13,574 bases of DNA. It comes from an uncultured Bacteroidales bacterium. Lineage in GTDB: Bacteria > Bacteroidota > Bacteroidia > Bacteroidales > WCHB1-69. This document shows positions 7,850-13,574 of this stretch, in pieces. Numbering within the stretch: the first letter of the stretch is position 1; every line of letters starts with the position of its first letter. Where the stretch lies: NCBI GenBank assembly GCA_937901455.1, contig CALDIA010000114.1, forward strand, positions 1-13,574, read 5' to 3'. The translations under genes were made by a program, and so were the position numbers. The notes under the pieces are model-generated. The model was not told the DNA's origin and did no database searches. It was given only the letters and a program-made list of their open reading frames with translations.

Positions 7850-7865
7850 AGTTCCTGAGCTTTGA

Positions 7866-10800
7866 TTATTCAACAACCATCTTGACGATCTCAACCGTGT
7901 TGCCGTGGCTCAGGCGGCAATAATACACGCCAGCGGCCCAGTTGTCGCTGCCGATTTCCACCTGATGCACGCCAGCGGCCTGACGTTCATCCACCACTTG
8001 TGTCATCTGTTGGCCCATCGCGTTGAAGACCGTCAGCGTCACTTGACCTTCGGTAGGCAGTTCATAAGCCAAGACAGCCTTGCCTTTCACAGGGTTGGGA
8101 TAGATCGTGAGCGAGAACACACCATCGGTCATATCATTAAGGCCTAATGTCTCAGTGACCACCATAGGCATGGCAATGACCATGTCATCGATCACTTGTC
8201 CGTTGCCGTCAGCCAGCTCGCAGTTGTTGCGCAGGCTGAAGAGGATGGGCTCGTCGATCTGACTCAAGTCGCCCGTAGTCACGTTGATGCTGAGCATCAA
8301 ATCGCCGTTCTCCAGAATAAGCGGCGTGAGGTCATACCAACTCACACTTAGAACGCCGTCTGCGGCTTGATACATCATATTGGCGTTGTTGCCAGCCATA
8401 GTCACGCCATCAACGACGAGTAAGTCTTCAGGATAACTAAAGTGCAACGTAACGGCACCTAAAGCACACGCGTTCTTCACCACCACAGGGATACTGAGTT
8501 GCTGATGCGATTCGGCCACCAGGTTGCCTTCGTATTGCAGCGACACGCCATCTCGCCACGAAACGCTGCCGCCATCAATATCGCCAAACCAGAGCACGTT
8601 CAAGTCGCTAATCAAGTTTTCACCCGAATAACCAAAACCTTCGGCGGTAAACTGCACATCGCCAGCTGGGAATGTATCGATTAAACCGACACCACGACGC
8701 TGGATGAGCAAAGCGTCGGTGCCATTGACCGTGTTGCTCAGATTGACATCGGCGGCACGCAACTGGGCACCCTCCAATAGTTGTGATTGGGTGTAATGAA
8801 GCATCACCAGCAGGGCATCGGTGGCATTGATGCCTGCAATGCTGGGTGACTCAAGCTCTATCTTGGTAGCCACGTTGAGATTAAGGTCGCCAAAGCCGAA
8901 ATTACCATTGTTGCCTGTTGAAACCGAACGAAGCGTGTTGCCTTGGTAATCCTTGATGACTAAGGTTTGGTTCGGCATGGGTTTGCTCGTATTGCCATTA
9001 TAATACAGATGTCCGCTCCAGCCGAAAGCCTCGGCATTGATGGGTAGATAGGAATTGGGCCTCATGTTGATGCGGCCCTTATTGTTGTCTTCCTTCTTGT
9101 CGTAGATCAATTGCTGGTCGATATAAACGCTGTCGATGGAGCCGAAAAAGTTGTAGGGCATGCTGATGTTGGCCGAGCCGTTGTGGTAGACCTCGTAGCC
9201 GCCATTGCCGCCGTTGTTGCGGAAGATGTCGCAGCCGTTGGTGTAGTTGCCGCCCACGGTGGGATTGCTGTTGCCTTCAATATAAAGACCATAGGAAGCG
9301 TTGTCCTTGATGGTGGTGTTCTTTACGATGGGTGAAGTGTTGTAGAGCCTCAGGCCATAATTGCCGTTGTTGAGCATCTTGCAGCTTTGCAGCGTGGGCG
9401 AACCGCTGCTGTAGAGGTACACGCCATCGCCTATGGCATCGCGGAACGTGCAGTGCTCGATTAGTGCAGGCTGGCCGGTGCTACTCATGTGCAAATTATA
9501 TTCGTTACCCTTCTCAATAATGCAATATTGCAGCACGGATTCCATGCCTGTGATGTTGTCGCTTCTATCATCAAAGATTAAACCGTTCCAACCGCCTACT
9601 TCGCCATTCATTGATGTAAAGGTGATAGGAGCATTTGTGTTTCCTATGGCATTCAACTCGCCGTAGTAACTATGATAATAATTAATATAGGAAGATATTT
9701 GCATGTTCGTACCTTCTGAAAACAACATATTTGTTCCCGAGGACAGCGTAAGTCGACAAACGTCATCATAGCGTCCAACTATTACATTCCCCAAGATATA
9801 ATAATCATGTGCATTCCAATTGCGGCTTTCGCTCATGTGTCCTCCGGCAATGGCAACACCATCCACCGCATTGCCGCTAAAGGTGGCATCCAACACGCTT
9901 ACATAGTGGATATTGTTGTAGTACATGGCGTAGTTGCCATTGTTGGAGATTTCAACGTCGTACAATTCAAGCAAGCTGTTGTCGCTCTTAACGCCATAAT
10001 TCGCATTGCCCGTCACTTGGCAATCCTGCATCACAATGGTACTACTATTGTTGCAATACACACCTTCACTTCCGTTGTCCAAGAATTGGCAATCCTGAAT
10101 GCTTGGTGCACTACCATAGAAATAGGCACCATAGCCCACGGCGTTCCTGAAAATGCAGTTTTCAATCGTGCTGGGCTGGCCTGTAGAGCTTTGGTGCATA
10201 TTGTATTCGTTGCCTTTTTCGATGATGCAGTATTTCAGTACAGATTCTTGGCCAGAAAGGTTGTCGCTATAATCATGGAAATACAGGCCGTTCCATCCTC
10301 CTTCCTCTCCGTTCATTGCGGTGAACGTAATGGGAGCATCTGCTGTGCCAACGGCATACAACTCACCATAATATCTATAATTATTACCATAGTGTGAAAC
10401 CTGCATATTCGCTCCAGACGCAAACTTTAATGTGGTCCCCGGCGATAGGGTCAAACGGCATTGTGGCCCAGAATAATAGTAGCCACCCGTCCAAACGCCT
10501 ATAGAACCTTCGATAAAATAGCTACTCGTTGCCCACGTTCTGTTTTCTGAAACCGTTCCTCCTGGCAAACCAAAATTACAATTATTGTTTTGGAAAACAA
10601 CGTTGTCATTGTTGTTCACATTCATATTGGGCGTAGCATAACGGATGCCCACACGTGAGTCTTTCAGGGTGCAGCTATAGTAGGTAGCTTCGTAGCCTGT
10701 GTTGTTGTAATAGATGGCGTATTGCGAACAGTTCTCGAAGGTATCCGAAATCAAGGTGGGTTGCGAGGTTTGGCTCCAGAGGCCGATGGGGGCATCTTTC

Positions 10801-13325
10801 ACCGTGCTTTCCTCAAGATTGATGCTGGCATTGTCGAGCTGGATGTTTTGGTTAACGGCATCCTGCAAGGTGCAATTGATAATGCCCGGCTGGTTGGTGC
10901 TGTAGCAATACACGTTGGTGTTGGCTTTCTCAATAATGCAATAGCGTAACGAGGACGAGCTGTTGTAGTCGGAGCCGTCGCGAAACTGCAGTCCGTTCCA
11001 GCCACCCACTTCGCCATTGTAGGAAGTGAAGGTGATGTGAGCCGCAGCCGTGCCCACGGCATACAACATACCGCCTTCACTACCATATCTGCCAATGTAA
11101 AGGGCACTGTTCTCTTTCACTTTAATGGTATTGCCTGCGCCAATGGTAAGTTTGGGCGTGCCGCCACGAACCTCAACGTTGCCGAACAAGACATAGCCGT
11201 TGGCATAATAATTCCACGTCTGGTCCGAACCAATTTGGCCACCTGCCACGGCAATGTCAGTGTCGTTGTCACCAAATGCAACATTGTCAGGCTCGAAAAT
11301 GAACGAGCGGTCGGGCGAGCAGGAATAGATGCCATATAGGTTGCCCGAGAGGGTCACAGCTTGGAAGGCCGTATTGAAGTTGGTGGTGGCATAATAGATG
11401 CCGGCATAGCCATTGTTGGTGATGGAGCACCCGTTGCAGGTAGGCACCGAGTTGTTGATATAGATGCCGCTTTCGGCATTGTCGTCCACTTCGATGTTCA
11501 TGAAGGTGGGGTTGGCATTTTGCAGCCTTATGCCATGGCCGTCGGCATGGTTGAACGAGCAGTTGGAGATGGCCGGGGTGTTGGTGTAATAAAGGTAGAG
11601 GTTGGCGTTGAATTCATCGCCTTGACCGCCATATTCGATGTTGGTATAGCTCATCACCGAGGCCACACTGCTGTCGCTGGCGTCTTGGAAATGCACGCCT
11701 TTCCAATAGTTGCCTTCGCCACCGTTGGAGGTCAACAGGATGGGGCTGGCTTGGGTGCCGTTGAAGAAGACGGAGGCCTGACCGATAATCAGTCCTGTGT
11801 TGGGCATGAATTGGATGACGACACCCGCCTCGATTTGGTGCACACCCGAGGTGAAGCTGATGTCGTCGGTAACGAGATAAGGGCTACCCGCCAACGAGAT
11901 GGAGAAGCTGTCGTTGAGGTTGCCGGCCAGTTGGGTGAAGCCCGTCAGGGTGAGGGTCACATCGGCAAGAGTGATGTTGTCAGCGGCATTGGCCGTGAAG
12001 CGAAACATATATTGGATGTAGCTGTAGCTCTGATTAATAATGACAGGGAGGATAGAGCCAGCCGAAATCCAACTGCTAAACTCCTTGTCGGGACCCGCCA
12101 TGCGATAGAGGATTTCATAGGAAGAAGTGGAGGTCACATAAGTGAGGCCGTAGCTCAGCTGTTGCATGTTTTTAGGCGTACCCACATCGAACGGCGAGCT
12201 GACGAAAGCCGACTTGGCAACCAGGTCGGTACCCGTGTTGACGGGCATATAGCGCACCGAATTGTTCAACGCCTCCGAAATGGATTGGCCACCGCTATAG
12301 AAGATCTTATTGCTGAAAGCAAAAGCGGTTCCTTGGGTGTAGCGTTCGGGCAGCATAATCTCGGCTTGGGTCCAGACATAATCGGTCGAAGCGAAGTCAG
12401 TGACATAGCATTTGTTGCTCGGCAGCGAACCGTTATGTCCGCCAATAAGGACGAGCACGCCATTGGTGCACACGGCACTATGGTCAAACAGCGGGTCTTG
12501 AAGTGCGGTCTGCATTTGCCAATTTGACAGCGTACCGTTCAAGTTGACAGAGGCCTCGTAAACGGTGCTTTGCGCCGTATGCGTAGCATCATAACCACCC
12601 GTGACGATGATCTTCGAGTCGTAAGTGGCAACCGCATGGCCATTACGGGCCGCAGGCAGGCTGTTCATCTCAGCGATGGAGCCTATCTCGCCCCACGCAT
12701 CGATTTTCAGACAATACACTTTGTTGGAGACGCTGTTTTCATCATCGGTGGTCGCGCCACCTATTAAATAGATGTTGCCCATCGTCATGATGGCGCGTCC
12801 GCCCCAACAGGGTTGTGGAAGCGTAATGTCCATTGTTTCCCATTCGGTGATGGCGCCGGTTGAGCTGAGTTCGGCAGCGTAGATTTTGTCGCTGACCTCA
12901 TCACTGTTGCGACCGCCAATGACATAAAGGTGCGTTTGTGTAGCGACTACGGCCATATCCTTCAATGCAACAGGAAGGGCATTAAGCGTCGTCCAACCCG
13001 AAATGCCTGTTGACTCTTGGGTGGCACGATAGACAGTGCTCACTTCATTGGAGCCATTATAACCTCCAATCAGATAGACATAGTTATGCCATGTAACCAC
13101 TTGATGGTTTTTCAGGGTTTGCGGCAAGTTGGTCGTTGCATTCCAATCGCTCAGCGACTGCATCTTGCTCTGCAAAGAAACGCAGTCATCGGCAATGTTA
13201 ACATTCAATCCAGTGCCTTGCATGAAGTCACTTGTTGTCGTTTGGGTGAAATTCACCTGAGCCATAGCCATATTAATGCCCAAAAGCATCATCAATGGCA
13301 ACATTCTTAATGTATTCATTCTCAT
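7866..13325 (-). CDS. T9SS-exported surface protein: kelch repeats, right-handed beta-helix, dockerin-like, cohesin-like and sorting domains
   Basis: This 1819-residue protein is the first gene of the operon. Residues 1-23 form a signal peptide ending NMAMAQ; an alternative ATG at 13319 keeps it intact. Six kelch-type motifs occur at about 84-346 (YLIGGYNG, LYVIGGRN, IYLIGGAT, IIVTGGYD, LVLIGGHNG, IFYSGGQS), enough for one propeller. Residues about 500-1390 are rich in parallel beta-helix repeats (x-x-I-x-N-C-x-F, N-N-G-x-Y-G-I/L) arranged in four copies of a 235-residue unit. Residues about 1435-1495 look like a carboxypeptidase-regulatory-type beta-sandwich. Residues about 1497-1550 are dockerin-like (GINATDALLVMLHY, then ADVNLSNTVNGTDALLIQRR). 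Residues about 1595-1720 are a cohesin-like domain akin to those of the next gene (YPEDLLVVDG, LSVSWYD, NNCELADGNG). Residues 1735-1819 are a type A T9SS sorting domain (IYPNPVKG, VFNAMGQ, AAGVYYCRL, VKMVVE), normally cleaved on export with attachment to the surface. The ligand is unknown; adhesion or glycan/protein binding is inferred. Confidence 0.9.
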   Translation of the reverse strand: MRMNTLRMLPLMMLLGINMAMAQVNFTQTTTSDFMQGTGLNVNIADDCVSLQSKMQSLSDWNATTNLPQTLKNHQVVTWHNYVYLIGGYNGSNEVSTVYRATQESTGISGWTTLNALPVALKDMAVVATQTHLYVIGGRNSDEVSDKIYAAELSSTGAITEWETMDITLPQPCWGGRAIMTMGNIYLIGGATTDDENSVSNKVYCLKIDAWGEIGSIAEMNSLPAARNGHAVATYDSKIIVTGGYDATHTAQSTVYEASVNLNGTLSNWQMQTALQDPLFDHSAVCTNGVLVLIGGHNGSLPSNKCYVTDFASTDYVWTQAEIMLPERYTQGTAFAFSNKIFYSGGQSISEALNNSVRYMPVNTGTDLVAKSAFVSSPFDVGTPKNMQQLSYGLTYVTSTSSYEILYRMAGPDKEFSSWISAGSILPVIINQSYSYIQYMFRFTANAADNITLADVTLTLTGFTQLAGNLNDSFSISLAGSPYLVTDDISFTSGVHQIEAGVVIQFMPNTGLIIGQASVFFNGTQASPILLTSNGGEGNYWKGVHFQDASDSSVASVMSYTNIEYGGQGDEFNANLYLYYTNTPAISNCSFNHADGHGIRLQNANPTFMNIEVDDNAESGIYINNSVPTCNGCSITNNGYAGIYYATTNFNTAFQAVTLSGNLYGIYSCSPDRSFIFEPDNVAFGDNDTDIAVAGGQIGSDQTWNYYANGYVLFGNVEVRGGTPKLTIGAGNTIKVKENSALYIGRYGSEGGMLYAVGTAAAHITFTSYNGEVGGWNGLQFRDGSDYNSSSSLRYCIIEKANTNVYCYSTNQPGIINCTLQDAVNQNIQLDNASINLEESTVKDAPIGLWSQTSQPTLISDTFENCSQYAIYYNNTGYEATYYSCTLKDSRVGIRYATPNMNVNNNDNVVFQNNNCNFGLPGGTVSENRTWATSSYFIEGSIGVWTGGYYYSGPQCRLTLSPGTTLKFASGANMQVSHYGNNYRYYGELYAVGTADAPITFTAMNGEEGGWNGLYFHDYSDNLSGQESVLKYCIIEKGNEYNMHQSSTGQPSTIENCIFRNAVGYGAYFYGSAPSIQDCQFLDNGSEGVYCNNSSTIVMQDCQVTGNANYGVKSDNSLLELYDVEISNNGNYAMYYNNIHYVSVLDATFSGNAVDGVAIAGGHMSESRNWNAHDYYILGNVIVGRYDDVCRLTLSSGTNMLFSEGTNMQISSYINYYHSYYGELNAIGNTNAPITFTSMNGEVGGWNGLIFDDRSDNITGMESVLQYCIIEKGNEYNLHMSSTGQPALIEHCTFRDAIGDGVYLYSSGSPTLQSCKMLNNGNYGLRLYNTSPIVKNTTIKDNASYGLYIEGNSNPTVGGNYTNGCDIFRNNGGNGGYEVYHNGSANISMPYNFFGSIDSVYIDQQLIYDKKEDNNKGRINMRPNSYLPINAEAFGWSGHLYYNGNTSKPMPNQTLVIKDYQGNTLRSVSTGNNGNFGFGDLNLNVATKIELESPSIAGINATDALLVMLHYTQSQLLEGAQLRAADVNLSNTVNGTDALLIQRRGVGLIDTFPAGDVQFTAEGFGYSGENLISDLNVLWFGDIDGGSVSWRDGVSLQYEGNLVAESHQQLSIPVVVKNACALGAVTLHFSYPEDLLVVDGVTMAGNNANMMYQAADGVLSVSWYDLTPLILENGDLMLSINVTTGDLSQIDEPILFSLRNNCELADGNGQVIDDMVIAMPMVVTETLGLNDMTDGVFSLTIYPNPVKGKAVLAYELPTEGQVTLTVFNAMGQQMTQVVDERQAAGVHQVEIGSDNWAAGVYYCRLSHGNTVEIVKMVVE
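9156..11768 (-). repeat. 705-bp (235-residue) beta-helix super-repeat, four copies
   Basis: The W-N/K-G-hydrophobic motif that opens each unit recurs with the glycine codon starting at 9582, 10287, 10992 and 11697, exactly 705 bases apart each time. Around it the copies read ITFTSMNGEVGGWNGLIF, ITFTAMNGEEGGWNGLYF, ITFTSYNGEVGGWNGLQF and the more divergent ILLTSNGGEGNYWKGVHF. Downstream, IIEKGNEYN and SSTGQP recur in two copies. Divergence increases towards the N-terminus. The C-terminal-most copy is incomplete, running only about 155 residues before the dockerin-like part. Confidence 0.85.
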
Positions 13326-13339
13326 ATTCTTAATGTATT
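13303..13339. repeat. 14-bp direct repeat straddling the start codon of the 1819-residue gene
   Basis: ATTCTTAATGTATT occurs at 13303-13316 and again at 13326-13339, a 23-base pitch. On the minus strand each copy ends TTAAGAAT next to an in-frame ATG (13304 and 13325), with a third ATG at 13319 between them. The repeat therefore gives two similar start contexts. The 13304 start would shorten the signal peptide and remove its basic residues, so 13325 or 13319 is preferred. Confidence 0.7.
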
Positions 13340-13404
13340 TGATTTGTTTTCAGTCAAAGTGGAAACACTATTTTGATTCGGATTACTTTGCATAAACTAG
13401 GCTA

Positions 13405-13434
13405 CAAATTTAGGGTTATTCCCTATTGCCCAAT
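13405..13434 (-). promoter_or_regulatory. Bacteroidota-type promoter of the three-gene operon
   Basis: On the minus strand the -7 element TAAATTTG (13405-13412) matches TAnnTTTG exactly. An upstream ATTG at 13431-13434, a partial match to the TTTG -33 element, lies 18 bases away, within the usual spacing. Transcription would start near 13400, giving a leader of about 75 bases. No other TAnnTTTG with suitable spacing was seen between here and the stop at 13492, and the downstream intergenic gaps (16 and 5 bases) leave little room for further promoters. Confidence 0.65.
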
Positions 13435-13491
13435 TCAACGGGGGACATACTTGTTTTACCAATTATGCGTAAAATTTTTACAAAAAATCTA

Positions 13492-13574
13492 CTACTTTTT
13501 GTTAGTCATTTCGGCATGCAGATAATCCGAGCAATCCTCAAAGAAATCGTGGCCCAGCGCCTTGCTGATTTTGA
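13492..13574 (-). CDS. C-terminal fragment of a gene entering from the right edge, resembling a Bacteroidota helix-turn-helix protein
   Basis: The last 26 codons are visible, reading KISKALGHDFF then EDCSDYLHAEMTNKK, and end at TAG with a second TAG directly behind it. The K-I-S-x-A-L-x-H-D-F-F signature is familiar from the end of the DNA-binding domain of small XRE-type helix-turn-helix proteins common in Bacteroidota. That is recognition from memory on a short piece. The gene ends about 60 bases before the -33 element of the next promoter, so it is probably a separate transcription unit. Confidence 0.5.
   Translation of the reverse strand, partial: KISKALGHDFFEDCSDYLHAEMTNKK

Noticed and set aside
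7850..7894. Upstream in-frame start at 7894 for the RHS gene
   Set aside because: It would add 15 residues before the signal peptide and overlap the end of the preceding gene. The ATG at 7849 has AGGAAC upstream and opens a standard signal peptide.
11361..12527. Long open frame (388 codons) on the plus strand
   Set aside because: It lies wholly antisense to the kelch and early beta-helix part of the 1819-residue gene, which has clear domains. The translation is a low-complexity mix of V, G, A, H and I with no signal or motif, typical of an antisense shadow.
13454..13481. AT-rich inverted repeats (TTTTAC...GTAAAA and GTAAAATTTTTAC) after the right-edge gene
   Set aside because: The stems are only 6 bases and almost all A/T, so too weak to call a terminator, although the position would suit one.
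1..13574. CRISPR arrays, tRNA/rRNA genes, insertion sequences
   Set aside because: No short regularly spaced repeats, no cloverleaf-like or rRNA segments, and no transposase coding or terminal inverted repeats were seen. The repeats present are protein-domain repeats.

Overview
The window reads as Bacteroidota, probably an uncultured or environmental/gut Bacteroidales. The evidence is a type IX secretion (T9SS) C-terminal sorting domain on the largest upstream product, two promoters carrying the Bacteroidota -7 motif TAnnTTTG, signal peptides ending in ...AQ/...SQ, and edge fragments resembling Bacteroidales housekeeping-type families. All supported genes lie on the minus strand, so the region is read from right to left.

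Layout in transcription order: (1) 13492-13574, the last 26 codons of a gene entering from the right edge, resembling the tail of a small Bacteroidota helix-turn-helix protein. (2) 13326-13491, an intergenic stretch with a good TAnnTTTG promoter (13405-13434) and a 14-bp direct repeat straddling the next start codon. (3) 7866-13325, an 1819-residue secreted surface protein: signal peptide, six kelch-type repeats, a large right-handed beta-helix region with a strict 235-residue super-repeat, a dockerin-like module, a cohesin-like domain and a T9SS sorting domain. (4) 1283-7849, a 2188-residue secreted RHS/YD-repeat protein: signal peptide, four cohesin-like domains alternating with three Ig-like domains, three SLH domains, an RHS barrel and core, and an unrecognised 180-residue C-terminal tip. 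(5) 186-1277, a 363-residue secreted protein with two YD repeats, two InlB-type beta-repeats and a Bacteroidota GWNWW-type C-terminal region. (6) A GC-rich hairpin (97-130) that probably ends this transcript. (7) A new -7 promoter element (43-50), followed by an ATG at 21-23 starting MERFFNT, which looks like the N-terminus of a Bacteroidales AAA-type ATP-binding protein and leaves the window.

The three large genes are separated by 16 and 5 bases and share one promoter and one terminator, so they look like a single operon for exported, surface-associated products. The most unusual element is the RHS protein. It has the architecture of a polymorphic toxin (barrel plus variable tip) grafted onto a cohesin/Ig stalk and three SLH domains. 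The operon neighbour carries both a dockerin-like module and a cohesin-like domain of the same kind, so a non-covalent surface complex is plausible but untested. The 3' part of the RHS gene (about 1283-3780) is visibly AT-richer than the sequence on both sides, as expected if the barrel and tip were exchanged by recombination. No separate cytoplasmic immunity gene is visible next to the tip.
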